DNA of 64,000 nt from Cycas panzhihuaensis (Eukaryota > Cycadophyta), in contig CM041465.1 in the NCBI GenBank assembly GCA_023213395.1, positions 185,077,741-185,141,740 of the forward strand, written 5' to 3'. Position numbers and translations under genes: made by a program. Under the pieces are notes generated by a model, which searched no databases, was not told where the DNA came from, and worked only from the letters and a program-made list of their open reading frames with translations. Positions 11,124-21,597 of the stretch are shown here, piece by piece. The stretch's first letter is position 1. Each line of letters starts with the position of its first letter.

Positions 11124-11674
11124 TGTATGATGTGACATGATTTCAGATATGTATATATATATGGGGTGACAGGAACCCTATTTAGATATGAGATGCTGTG
11201 TATGGTGTATCATATGTGGATGATGTGTATGGTTATTTTGTATATTGTGAATGTTATGTTGTAGATGTTTTATGTTATGGGTATTTATGCTATGAATATG
11301 TTTCCTTCCATGTATGGCTATACGTCTAACGGGAGCACACACACACGTCGTAAGTGGAATGACAGGGAGATGTGAAGTTAGAGGATAGCGTGGCATACAC
11401 GCTCACGGAGAGTATAGTGGATTATGCGAAGGAAACAATGATGTGGAAGAGGAGCGGCAATGCCCCCAAGCGTCCTCTCGTTTGGGGAATGCCCAAAGCA
11501 AGATGATAGAGGTTCCCGAGAGGATACGGGAACGCGGGTTCTGTGGAAGGAACCAGAGAGACGAAGAGAGACCCATCTTAAATTGCCATTCTACCCGTGG
11601 TTGGGAAGAATGGGGACAACCCAAGATGGTAGTTTAGACTCATTTCAGAGTGGGGTGAAGAGATCGCCGAGAGA
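11124..11674. other. Element A spacer: 3' flank of PMD gene and one hairpin unit
   Basis: 11130-11300 is T/G-rich and may be the 3' untranslated part of the antisense gene; it has close counterparts in B at 27205-27345 and 34755-34905, although B lacks the PMD gene. Near 11575-11635 lies a single unit (AAATTGCCATTC...GAATGGGGACAA) of the repeat that is amplified in B at 27651. No gene seen. Confidence 0.6.
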
Positions 11675-11869
11675 TCACGCATAAAACTTCTTAAGGAACT
11701 TTCCATTAACAGCTTTATCAAATTCAAGCCCTTCCAGGGTGGCTATCTTGTAGGCACCATTATCAAGGGATTCGATAATGACGAAAGGACCAACCCGCCG
11801 GGGTTTGAACTTGGTCAAACGGTCAATGGAAGTAGTGAGCCCAAAGATCCGAAGCTTTTCGACCTCCAT
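11675..11869 (-). pseudogene. Integrase C-terminal end of element A
   Basis: The minus strand encodes KFKPRRVGPFVIIESLDNGA followed by YKIATLEG and VNGKFLKKFYA, the standard closing module of Tat-lineage Pol: F-x-P-x-W-GP-VI-x-E, then GAY-L-x-x-x-G, then NG-x-x-LKKYY. This segment follows the integrase core and precedes the stop. Here it is joined, within about 100 bases, to the first residues of RT, so about 3 kb encoding RT, RNase H and the integrase core has been deleted. Confidence 0.82.
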
Positions 11870-12450
11870 CTCGACGGCAAGTAGCTTCGGTGAAGGGGAC
11901 GCTACGGGCGCATGTATGCGCCATGAAGGGTGGTGAGGCTATGAGTGACAATCAAGGGTCGATTCCTTCATATCAAGATAATCCCACGCGAAAATGTCTC
12001 AAACTCCGGAACAAAGGGAGTACTCCCTTATCTCATCAGGGGAACATTCCAACCCAACCTTAATGATCTTGCCCGGGGCTAAGACTATGTCTTGAGTTGC
12101 CCCCATGCACATGGTATTGCCCTCCTCGAAGTGGAGAGGGGCAAGATCAACGAGAGGAGGAGGGATAGGAGACGGGATCAGATCGGCAAGCGTGGATCTA
12201 ATTGCGAGGACCTTCTGATGACCAAGCTGGTGGTGACCAGAAGGCAAGTTGGGCGCAAGGCCCGCTAGATGCTCAAGCAGGGCTTCGTCATCCTCGAAAT
12301 AATCCACCCCATGGATGACCTTACTTCGAGTAGAAGAAGCATTGGAGGGAGTAAGAGCAACGGGACCATGATGGTCATCGGGTTGCTCAACTTCCTCATG
12401 GAACTGAGGAAAAAATAAGAAGAGGCTCCTCGGAAGGAGCGAAGGCAATT
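11870..12450 (-). pseudogene. RT N-terminal lead-in of element A
   Basis: Minus-strand frames give an acidic linker (HGVDYFEDDEALLEHL near 12290-12330), then VGLECSPDEIREYS at about 12000-12055, and after a frameshift FAWDYLDMKGIDPRL at about 11950-11990. The last is the well-conserved entry to Tat-type RT (DVFAWSY-x-DM-GI-P). RT catalytic blocks never follow, because the sequence passes straight to the integrase end at 11869. Confidence 0.75.
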
Positions 12451-12799
12451 CTTCAAGCCATTACCTATGGGGGTAATGAAGAAGAAGAATCGCGATGGGT
12501 AGGTCAACACGAGTGATGACGTGTGACACGCACGAGTGGCTAGTCTCACCAACGAGAGAGGTTCTAGGTGGGGATCTAGAACAAGGCGGGCGCGACTCCA
12601 TCGGGCGCGAGGAAAGAGACGGTGAAGTCAATCCTCATCTTCGCCGAGTGACTCGTCATCACTAAACAAAGCGAGGTACCAGTAACTCCCAACGCCAATA
12701 GGGGTGAAACGCAGAGACTAGGAGGAGAAGATGCGGATCTTCTTGGATGGGTTAGGTATACCAATAGAAAGCCGAGGCATGGGTAGATGAACCTTGGTT

Positions 12800-13460
12800 T
12801 GTCAATTGGCGGAATGGGTTTGTTTGGTCAATGGGCGTTCGCGGGAACCACTCTCATCTGTCCGTCATGGAGGAATTTAAGTTGTCCCCAAAGAGTCGAA
12901 CACACAGCTCCCATTTGGTCGAGCCATGGATGACTAGAAGGAGGTTGTAATCCACATCAATGTCGAGGACTACAACGCCGGCAAGAACGGCCTTGCCCTT
13001 AAGGGTGAGCGGAATCGCCGGCTGCATCCCAAAGGGGTCTTCGCCATCGCCGTAACCTTGGCATCACCAAGGAATAGGTTCCATATGAAATACCAAGCTC
13101 TTGCATGACACGCAAGGGCATGGCATTAACAAGAACCGTTGATAACAAATCCTTCAAGAGTATAATCGGGTGTATCAATAGTGATAGTGAATGGGAAGTT
13201 CCACTAACGCCCTTTCACCGGCGGAGGAAGATCCTTAGGGTCAAATGAGATAACGTCCACTACCTTGGGTCACGCCCAAAGCGTGGACATGCGCGTCACT
13301 TGATCCTAAAGCTTCCAAGAGGAGGGCCCGCTGCTCGGGGCAACTCCTCGGAACGTCCATCAAGGACATTCCCGCAGGTGACCGTATGAAGCTCGTCCAT
13401 GATGGAGAAGGGCTTACCCTTCCTGGGTTGGGCAAGTGCCCTTCGAAATCGTGAATCACC
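12800..13460 (-). pseudogene. Aspartic protease region of element A
   Basis: On the minus strand an upstream helix-like segment (SLMDVPRSCPEQRALLLEAL, about 13300-13380) precedes the protease. VISFDPKDL and ITIDTP follow near 13165-13260. The active-site region near 13130-13165 is worn: the sister element B has VDNGSSVNA, whereas A reads VINGS with a frameshift. MGAVCSTLWG at about 12870-12900 matches the late protease block (GRPW-x-x-x-GA-x-x-ST). Retropepsin would process the polyprotein. Inactive here. Confidence 0.75.
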
Positions 13461-14217
13461 CGGGTGTATAGGAATAGCCTTGGGAAAGAGAGGGCTTCCT
13501 GAGGAAGGGTCTCCTAAGAGGGCTCAAGGAGCGAAGAACAAGAAGCTCCCATCGCCTTCCTTAGCGCTTGAGATCGCGTAAGGGCAAAAGTGGGAGTTGC
13601 TTCAATCGGATCACCTTCTTCCCTGCTCGGGTCGTGAAGGTGACAGGGTGTGATGGCTAAGAGAATGAGAGGAAGAAGGCGAAGTTCGACACCCTTCCCT
13701 TTGTCATGGAAGGACGAGGATCAAAGCGATCTTCCTGCTGCTTGTTCTTGGTTTGGTTGTTGCGATCACGCTCCCCATGTTTAGGAACGGATCCTTGTGG
13801 AATCGTTAATCCAAATTAGGCCTTGAGGTCCATTTGGGGAAGAATCGCATCGAGGGCATCCTTAGGATGCCGGGCCCTACAACGCCAATCATCGTGGGAA
13901 GCACTCCCCATGAATGGAGCACCACTTTTTCTCAAGTGGGAGGCCTGACCTTCTCGCTAGGAGGACTGGGCGTTTCTATTCCTGGGAAGAGGAGCTTGGG
14001 TGGTTTGTTGGACTTGTTTATTGGATGTGGGGGATGAAGGGGCTTGAAGCTTGAGTTCTTCATCGACGCCGAATGAGCGATGGGCTGATGTGAGAGGGTC
14101 TAGAGTCCTCTCGATAGGATGAGAGGAAGACCGAGTCGGTTGGGAAGGTTTGGTATCTTTGGTTGGGGGTGGTGCCTCACGGCGTTGTGAGGGCTTAAGA
14201 GGTTTCTTGAAACCAGC
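13461..14217 (-). pseudogene. Gag C-terminal linker of element A
   Basis: This joins the gag core to the protease. The minus strand at 13899-13924 reads KKWCSIHGECF, also present in B (29703-29735) as SWCSIHGECFHDD. It corresponds to the Cys/His segment that Tat gags carry after the capsid (YC-x-x-H-x-x-x-GH-x-x-x-C), probably for RNA binding. The rest is Pro/Arg/Ser-rich with frameshifts. Confidence 0.6.
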
Positions 14218-14770
14218 TTAGATCTCAATAGCTTCCAACGCTAAACACTTGGCGATCGCGGAGTCACATATGGTCGCCCCCATCTTGGGGACTTCTACAT
14301 AGACTTTGGGACGAAGTGCATTGACGAAGAGGTCTCGCTTCAACTCCTCGGGCAATGTTGCCTTAGTGGAGTGAAGCAAGTCATGGAATCGCCGCACAAA
14401 GTCACGATTCATCTCATCGTGACCTTGTTTGAGCGAAAGAAGGGACTTCATTCCGCTCTCGAATGGATGGGCTACATTAAAATAGTTGATGAACTCGTCC
14501 ACCAATTGCTGGAATGAATGGATAGAATGGGCGGGAGGCGGTGAGAACCACTTAAGGCGGCGCCGCCTGTAAGGATCGCGGGAATAGTTTCATTAAAATG
14601 TGATCGTAGGCCCAGTAATCGATGCATGCCATAGAAAAACTACGCACATGCTCCGCCGGGTCTTGCGACGAAGTTCCATCGAATCTAGGAACTTCAGGAG
14701 GATGAGGCGGCAAGTTGGTCCTTAACGCCTCAACGGAAAGAGGGGTTGACCTAAAGTCCATGAAGGGGCG
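14218..14770 (-). pseudogene. Gag capsid core of element A
   Basis: Two adjoining frames encode the retrotransposon gag domain. 14552-14761 gives PPEVPRFDGTSSQDPAEHVR then SFSMACIDY, the start of the domain (P-F-x-G-x-x-DP-x-x-H). 14218-14505 gives FESGMKSLLSLKQGHDEMNR, DFVRRFHDLLHSTKATLPEE and LKRDLFVNALRPKV, the diagnostic second half (F-x-x-RF-x-x-L...LPEE...F...L-P). A frameshift separates them near 14510-14550. This is the best preserved protein of the element. Gag forms the particle that packages element RNA. Confidence 0.88.
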
Positions 14771-14792
14771 TGCCCTTACCTGGACCGTAGGA

Positions 14793-15890
14793 TCAACGCA
14801 CGTCGAAGTAGGTAATGCACAAGGAGCGGATGGGGGTGGGACACCTATCCCTCCTTAAGGAAACGCCCCTTACTGAAAAGAGGCATGGGGGTAGGGGCCT
14901 TGGAAGGGAGTCAGATTCTTGCAAGGCACAACCCGATGGAATTGCATTGGATGACGCAAGAGGGATGTGGAAGGTTTTGCCCATATGGGCCACTCGTAGG
15001 TGGAGCGACCCCATATGGGTGTAGCGGATCCACCCCATAAACTGGAAGACGACTTCCTCTACCCTGCCCCCAAGGTTGAGAAGTATACCCTGGGGGAACG
15101 TAGAAGGAAGCACCAATGTGTTGGGTTTGAGAATGCGTGGGAGCGGATCCCACATGACTAGTGGTTGGAATGCTAGTAGGACCAGTGGGCCTACTAGGAG
15201 CGATATGCGCCACATTAGGGGATGGCACATTGATTTGGTTAAGGATGGGTATGCTAACCTTCAATTGAGGGAAAGACACACCACTGGGATCTCAAACACG
15301 TGACCTTGATAGGAAATGGAAGGCGCGACACGTGCCCCCACCACGGGAATAGGAAGGGAGTAGGACACACGTGCAGGCACAAAGGGATTTGTTGTCAAAG
15401 GAAGAGTAGATGAGGATGAGGCATGCAGGGGAGGAGCAGAAGAGGAAGAGGCTCCTCCACGAAGGGCACCCTCAAGCCATCCAGGACGCGGTTGCAAGCG
15501 TGCCACACGGCGACACTCGTTGAGAGCTTCAACTACGTCAACAGGAGGAGTCCCTACATACTCGTAAGAGGTAATGGGGACCTCGAACAAAGTAGGTTCC
15601 TCGGAATACTCCTCATAAGAGTCGCCAACTGCGTGGCAAGTCTCGAGAGGAACGGATCCTTCTACGGCATGGGTAGAGGGATGGACATCAAGTGAGAGGT
15701 GTTGGTCATTTGGGTAATAAAGGGGTTCGTCACCCTCTTGGGTGGACCCAGGAATAGAAGAAGGAAAAGCATGGGTTTCCAAGGTGGAAGTATGATAGGC
15801 CCAATCAAGAGTATCCTCCATAATCGATCGAATCGATAAAGGAAGAGGGTGATACTCAGGGTCTTCTAACAATGGAGGTAAACTGCGCAA
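14793..15890 (-). pseudogene. Gag N-terminal region of element A
   Basis: Open frame 15261-15890 (209 residues) on the minus strand is acidic and Pro/Ser-rich at first, with HPLPLSIRSIMEDTLDWAYH and a VEALNECRRVARLQPRPGW segment. Frames 14911-15279 and 14793-15230 continue with Pro/Gly/Ser-rich sequence and GVAPPTSGPYGQNLP. B has the same segment near 30750-30800 (HPYGVAPPT). Such a disordered lead before the capsid core is common in Tat elements. I assign it by position and conservation between A and B, not by a domain. Confidence 0.6.
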
Positions 15891-16055
15891 GCGACGAGAA
15901 AAGCGTCAGATGCAAGATCAACCAACAATGTTAGGGAAAGAGAGGAATGACAAAATGCACGCTGCTGGGGCTACCCAACGAGATCGAAATAGGTATAAAA
16001 GGATCACAAGGAGGTAGCGAAACCAAAGGAAGAGAGCGAAACTAGCCCCTTACCG

Positions 16056-16077
16056 GTAGTCCCCATTATGGTGGCCA
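16056..16077 (-). promoter_or_regulatory. Primer binding site of element A
   Basis: The minus strand next to the 5' LTR reads TGGCCACCATAATGGGGAC. The sister element B has TGGCGACCATACTGGGGAC. Both resemble TGGCGACTCCACTGGGGAC, which I recall as an Arg-tRNA-type primer site of Tat/Ogre elements. It marks the right LTR as the 5' LTR. Confidence 0.75.
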
Positions 16078-18595
16078 AGGACGCTGCCTACTGGATGGCT
16101 ACCCAACTGATAGCAATGGTGAGCGTGCGTGGTGCTACAACTGGAGGCAGAACCTATAAGAAAGATAACTACACGCAGAAGCGCCTGCCGAAGCGCGAGT
16201 TCGGGATCTGTAATGGAGTATGGCTACTATCGAATGATCCTTCACCACTTTGAGAAAAGGGTGAAGATACGTAAGACAAACCCGGGTTGACCTATGGGCA
16301 GGATCCTCCCACCCTTGGGTGGCTGGAAGGGAAAGGAGAAGATCTAAGGAATGCAAGTCAAAAGTACGCCTAAACAAGCCAACAAGCAACGAGGGAGACG
16401 AGGGGCTTGTACGGCTAAGAGGAGAAGAGGAAAGGTGGAGGAGGGGAGTTCCTGTAATTTTCCCTATGGATAGCAAGAATGCATGTAATAAAGCAAACGA
16501 AACATAACCAAACGCAAGACTAAATTTCCCTTTTTACTCTTCTATGTGCTAATTACTAAGAAGAAATCAAAAAAGGAGAATAGCGGTAGCGAAGCAAGGA
16601 TAAAGCGTGCACTGACCGAGGGCGGCGTGATTTAAGATCTCCTCGAAGGGCACCAAGCTACTCCACCTGGCGCGTTGAATGCGAGACGTGCGGCAGATGA
16701 AAAAGGGGCTTCCTTACTTCCCTGGAAAAGTAAATGCGATGCCAAAGGAAGGAAGGAAACAGAAGCTAATAAATAAAAGAGAGCGTGAAAGCACAATGGA
16801 TACGAGGGAGCTTTACCCAAGAATCGGACTAACGGACGATATCCTCCACGTTCCCCAAATACCTGCAAGCAAGGCAAACTCTCCCTTCCCGGAGGAAGGA
16901 TACCAACATGCAATACAAGATTCTAACGACATATATATCCAAACAATGTAAATATGAATCTAAGTACTCATGTGTTAGTACCAAGCCAACAAGGAAAGGA
17001 CATAAAAGAGAGTAACCCAAGTGAAAGTGGATGACCGATGAGCCTCGGAGTGGCCCACCTCCCGCAAATGATGCCCTAACCACCCCTCAAGAGCCACAAG
17101 GTAGCGAGGGTAAGGCGGAGAGCAAGGGCTGGAAACTAAGAACTGTGAGGCAAAAGGTGCCAAGGAAAACCCACGACAGACCGGGATGCTATGAGGAGCA
17201 AGCCGGGAAGGAAGTTAAGCAAAAACTAGCAGTTGGGACTTATGAGTGCTGCCCAAACCTGGACAAAGGCCCCAAATCACGCAACTCAGGATACCGGGTT
17301 TGGGCGGCCAAAAGAGGGCCTACAAACCCTAGCTTGCATGCCAAGGGCAACACAGAGCGAGAGGGAGGCTTTAGAGGGCTTAGAGCCGCTTAGGAGCGTG
17401 GAAGGTGGTACTAATCCACCCAGCCCTATCCAAAGCCTATGCCAACCTCAACACTGCCGCTTGACAAAGAACGCAGCAAGAGGCTCAAAACAAGAGCAAG
17501 ACAAATTCCACTAAAAGGGAAAGAACCAAACTCACATAAGCAAGTTAGGAACAAGCAAAGTAGAGTATGAATATCACAAGAAAACCATGCAAAACCAAGT
17601 ACTGAGTGAGGGAGACAAGAGGCTTGCCTCACCAAAGAGCAGAAAGAGAGGCTAAGAAATTAGCCCAGAGTCAAGTAGAGCAGTTTGGGGCCCCTGCTAT
17701 GGAGGTTGGAAGGAAACTCGCACTTGGAGCTCTTGGGGCTGCTGAGCAAAGATCTGGAGCCACTCCAAAGGGCCCTCTCAAGGTGCATGAAGGGCCGAGA
17801 ATGTCCAAGCCACACCAAAGAGAGCAGGCACCGGTGGAGAGATGCAGTCCAAAGAATGCAGCAGTAATGCCAGGAAGAGCAGAGCAGAATGTTATTTCCT
17901 TAAGAGCAATTCCAAAAGTGAGCAAAAGAATCTTTGAAAATGAGTCAAAAATGGCTTAAATACTCATACCAAACCCTAAAGCGAGCGATTAGGGTGCAGC
18001 TGGAAGAGAGTTAAGTCGCTGAATACGCGGGCGCTTTAATAAATGCGAAATTGCCACCGCGGATTTTAAAAATAAATTATGACAACAGATCGCCATAAAT
18101 TCATGCATCACAGATATTCTGGTAGTCTGCGAAAATTCGCAGACGCACCTAGAGCCAAAAATGGGGCCCACCACCAGCCTCAGTCGGGGAAGATGACGAA
18201 AGGCCAATAGGAGGCTGAAACACCTACCCGGGGGCAAACAAGCCAACAAAAGGGGCCAAAGGAGCAAAAATAAGGCTCGACCAAGGTGGCAAGTTGACCA
18301 AACGATGACAGGTCATCACACGGGCAGAGGTGGCACAAATGTAGTGGATCTTAAGGCGAGAAGGGCAGATGCGGGAAGTGAAGCGGCCACCAGGGTGCCA
18401 CACTCGCTGGGAGTGTGCCCCTGCTATAGTCGTCATAGGCTAAAATGAGTGTAGACCACGGTGAAGTCACCCACAAAGCCACACACACATGCAGACATGC
18501 AAGCAAACACTCATCGAATGAAAGTGATAACAATGCGAAATATACCAAACTTACGAGTTGGTGATTCCGTATCCATTTTCGGAAGCCGGGAAACA
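16078..18595 (-). repeat. Element A 5' LTR
   Basis: 2.52 kb, matching 4678-7216 from GGACGC to GGAAACA. The first base is A where the other copy has T. It holds the TATA-like TATTTAAG near 17952-17965 on the minus strand. Small indels distinguish it from the left LTR throughout, especially in GC-rich runs. Confidence 0.92.
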
Positions 18596-18600
18596 GTCCT
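18596..18600. repeat. Target site duplication GTCCT, right copy
   Basis: Partner of 4673-4677; begins the resumed RT codons of element G. Confidence 0.93.
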
Positions 18601-18885
18601 CAACACCCTTTAGGAAAATAATCTCTTTCCCAAATTCTCTAAATATACATTTGACAAAGAGGAAGTTGAATATATAGGCCACATCATAACTTGAGAAGAA
18701 GATAGGGTTGATCCAAAAAAGATTAAGGCCATTCAGTATTAGACAAGCCTAATGAATAATACCTAATTAAGAGGATTCTTAAGATTGAAAGGGTATTATA
18801 GGTAATTTATAAAAAAATACACTAAAAAAAATTAGTGCTAATAAACCTACTCAAGAAGTATACTTTTTCATGGAGTGAGTAAGTC
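18601..18885 (+). pseudogene. Gypsy RT second part (element G), after the A insertion
   Basis: The plus strand continues the broken RT: CTC AAC ACC gives Leu-Asn-Thr-Leu, then FPKFSKYTFDKEEVEYIGHI, VDPKKIKAIQ, LRGFLRLKGYYR, FIKKYTK, and LLKKYTFSWSE near 18845-18875. These are the thumb and connection blocks (EVEYLGH, VDP-KI-AI, ELRGFLGLTGYYR-FI, F-W). Stops occur at sites where Trp or Gln is expected. The frame ends abruptly where the 313-bp tandem array starts, so RNase H and integrase of G are missing. Confidence 0.9.
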
Positions 18886-20440
18886 AAGGATGAGTAATAA
18901 GTAATGATGTTCAACACAAGGGGAGTAGGGTTCCCTTAATCACATGAGTCATCAATAATTAACCCTTCTAAGAGCAAGAAATATGAATAAGTGTGATGCA
19001 TTGTATCACATATTTTAGGATCTTCACCTTCAAAGGCTCTTTCAAGATTTACAAAGCTTTAAGGATGCATTTTATAGTATAAATATGTGAGAGTCTATCT
19101 GGCTAATAAATATGGAACATCGACCTAATGATAAGGATCTCATCACATCTAATCAACCTAAGTGATAATGACTAAGACTAATAGTACTAATGAGTAACAC
19201 GTAATGGTATTCAACATAAGGGGAACAAGGTTCTCTCAACAACATGAATCATCAATAATTAACTCTTATAAGTATCTCTTAATACTAGGGACTAATGTAG
19301 ATAGGTGTGAGACATCGCACTGCATATATTAGGTAGCTTTAAGGTGTATTTACCCTATAAACATATGAGAGTTCATCTAACTAATGAATATAGGACATTA
19401 AACTAATAATGGGGATCACATCACATCTAATCAATCAAAGCACCAACACCTTGGAGTAAGTAATGGTGTACAAGAGAAGCAAGGTTCTCTCAATCATATG
19501 AGTCATCAATAATCAAACCTTCTAAGAATTTATTAATTATGGGGAGTAAAACTAATCGATGTGAGACACTGTACTATATGTTTTAGTTTTTTGCCCTTGA
19601 AAAGCTCTTTCCAAATTGATAAAATTTTGGGGGTGTGTTTCATCTTATAAATATATAAGAGTCTATATGACTAATGAATGTGGGACACCAACCTGATGAT
19701 GGAGATTATACCACATCTAATTAACCCAAGTGGCAATGGCCTAGATTAATAGTACTAATGAGTAGTAAGTAATAACATACAACATAAGGGGAGAAAGGTT
19801 CTCTTAATCACATGAGTCATTAATAATCAACCTTTTTAAGCATTTATTAATACTAAGGAGAAACATGGATCATTGTGAGATATGATATTGTATATTTTAG
19901 GCTTTTTACTAATGAATGCTCTTTTTTTATTGGCAAAGCTTTAGAGGAGTGTTTTATTATATAAGCATGTGAGAGTCCATTCAACTAATGAATATGAGAC
20001 ATTAACCTAATGCTAAGAATCACATCATATCTAATCAATCCAAGTGGTAATGATTTAGATTAATAATACTAATGAGTAGTAAGTAATAGAATGTAATATA
20101 AGGAGAGTGAGGTTCCTTCAATTGCATGAGTCATCAATAATCAACCCTTCAAATAATTCATTAATACTAGGGAGCAACATTGATCATTGTAAGGCACAAT
20201 ATCAAACATTTAAGGCTTTTCATCTTTAAAGGCTCTTTTTAGATTAGAAAATCTTTAAGGTTGTGTTTTACCTTATAAACATATGAGAGTCCTAATTAAT
20301 GAATGTGAGACATCAACCCACTAGTAGGGATCACATCACATCTAATCAACTTAAGTGGTAATATCTTAGATTGATAATACTAATGAGTAGTAAGTAAGTA
20401 ATGGCATGTAGTACAAGGTGAGCGAGGTTTTCTTTATTGG
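18886..20440. repeat. Tandem array, ~313-bp unit, left block (about 5 units)
   Basis: Units are anchored by GAGTAGTAAGTAATGG, then a GGTTCTCTTAATCACATGAG block, a TTTTAGGCTTTT block, TTACCTTATAAACATATGAG and GGATCACATCACATCTAATC. The TTCTCTT anchor recurs at about 18931, 19231, 19485, 19799, 20113 and 20428: 300, 254, 314, 314 and 315 bases apart, so about 313 with deletion variants. No coding potential. The block stops inside the TTCTTT anchor at 20440, and the next phase resumes at 37661. Confidence 0.92.
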
Positions 20441-20462
20441 AAAAATAATATAGCCCCAAGCA

Positions 20463-20474
20463 GCTCTGATACCA
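20463..20474 (-). promoter_or_regulatory. Primer binding site beside the element I LTR
   Basis: Exact GCTCTGATACCA, the complement of the initiator-Met primer site, two bases from the LTR that starts at 20477. Only about 25 bases of internal sequence remain to its left before the tandem array. Confidence 0.78.
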
Positions 20475-20476
20475 AA

Positions 20477-20878
20477 TGTAGGAAAAAATATTGCAGGAGA
20501 ATAGGGCAGAATATAGAATAATCGTCAATAGATCAATATATCAATACATTGTTATGGTATAAACATATGAAACTTCTATATTCAATCCATTGTGAGAAGT
20601 GAGTATTATAAATTTTCCAATAAGGGCAGTGTCTAAAGATACTAGTGTTGCACACCCCTCAATATTTATAATTTGGGGGAGGAGGGAAACTCCTCAACCC
20701 CTAAAATTTAAATTAATAATGAAATGATACTAACTTAACTCAAATTAACTTAAATCAAATCAAATCTTACCTTAACTTACCTACACATGTTGAGCACCTA
20801 CATATGTAAAATGAGGTTGATGAGGTATACAATCTTGGTTGGAAGGTGGGAGTGGAGTGATGACAATTAACTCCAACA
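20477..20878 (-). repeat. Copia LTR of element I, flanked by both PBS and PPT
   Basis: 402 bp; on the minus strand it starts TGTTGGAGTTAATTG and ends TTCCTACA. A TATA-like TTATAAATATTGAGGGG lies near 20662-20680. To its right is a polypurine tract (20881-20890), as for a 3' LTR; to its left is a primer site, as for a 5' LTR. This double flank fits the junction of a tandem (LTR-internal-LTR-internal) copy. Confidence 0.75.
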
Positions 20879-20880
20879 TT

Positions 20881-20890
20881 CTCCCCCTTA
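20881..20890 (-). promoter_or_regulatory. Polypurine tract of element I
   Basis: The minus strand reads TAAGGGGGAGAATG before the TGTTGG start of the LTR, the usual plus-strand primer of copia elements. Confidence 0.75.
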
Positions 20891-21237
20891 ATGGTCATCA
20901 CGAACACTTGTATCTTCTCCTTGAATTTATGGAACTTGTATTTAAAAAAAACTTTAAAATTTTGATCTTTAACTTGACATTTATCAACTCTTCTCATCCT
21001 TATAGCCACATATGTCTCTTTATCATGGAATGATGTAAAAAAACTGTAGGTAGATGAAACTTGATTCAAATATAGATGAATAGCTATAATTTTGACTTTG
21101 TCAACTGGAATATTAAGAAGGCTTTAAACTTGAACTTTGTCTTTTGTAGTCTTTATGCTGTGAACAAATGTTATATCATAAGATTCATTCTTTGTTATAT
21201 CATATAATGGATCAAGTACTTGCGTAGCAAGTTGGTC

Positions 21238-21597
21238 CTACATTTGATCTGAATCTTCATGAGTGTTATCATTATGATTCACCTGTTCTGTTACCCATCT
21301 CACATGCTCATCAAAAGTATCATCAAATACATGGAGGGTATCTCCCCCATAAGTAGAAATCAATACATCCCAAATAGATTTAAAAGTTGTTAATTCACAA
21401 ACCTTTGAAAAAATATCATCATTCATAGTGAAAAATAATAAACCTAAAACTTCATTATCCTTTCTAAAATTTTCTTTAATATTGAAATCACATTCATATT
21501 ACAAATATTTCAAAAGATCATGTTCAATAAAATAGTCTTGCATAGTCATATATCATTGTGAAAAATTTTGCCCATCGAATATAGGAAATTGTGCCAT
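21238..21597 (-). pseudogene. Copia gag N-terminal remnant (element I)
   Basis: From an ATG at 21597 the minus strand reads MAQFPIFDGQNFSQ, a stop where Trp is expected, then MTMQDYFIEHDLLKYL, the classic opening of copia gag (F-x-G-x-NF-x-x-W-x-x-x-M). An open frame 21238-21426 continues with NDDIFSKVCELTTFKSIWDV and LISTYGGD, matching the UBN2-type gag core (I-W-x-x-L-x-x-x-YGG). All of pol is missing: only about 350 bases lie between this gag piece and the polypurine tract. A non-autonomous or deleted element; no 5' LTR was found to the right. Confidence 0.78.

Larger units (their letters stand above)
4678..18595 (-). mobile_element. Element A: Tat-type Ty3/gypsy retrotransposon, deleted pol
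   Basis: A 13.9-kb element starts TG and ends CA inside the RT of element G, with a 5-bp duplication GTCCT. LTRs are 4678-7216 and 16078-18595. On the minus strand the order is 5' LTR, primer site, gag, protease, RT beginning fused to the integrase end, a spacer with an antisense plant mobile domain gene, an RNase H domain, and the 3' LTR. Long LTRs, an extra RNase H and extra genes are hallmarks of the plant Tat lineage (which includes Ogre, Retand and Grande). Most of RT, RNase H and integrase is absent, so it could only move with enzymes from a relative. Confidence 0.9.

Noticed and set aside
20839-21033. Short plus-strand frames beside the element I LTR
   Set aside because: They run antisense across the polypurine tract and LTR edge and match nothing.
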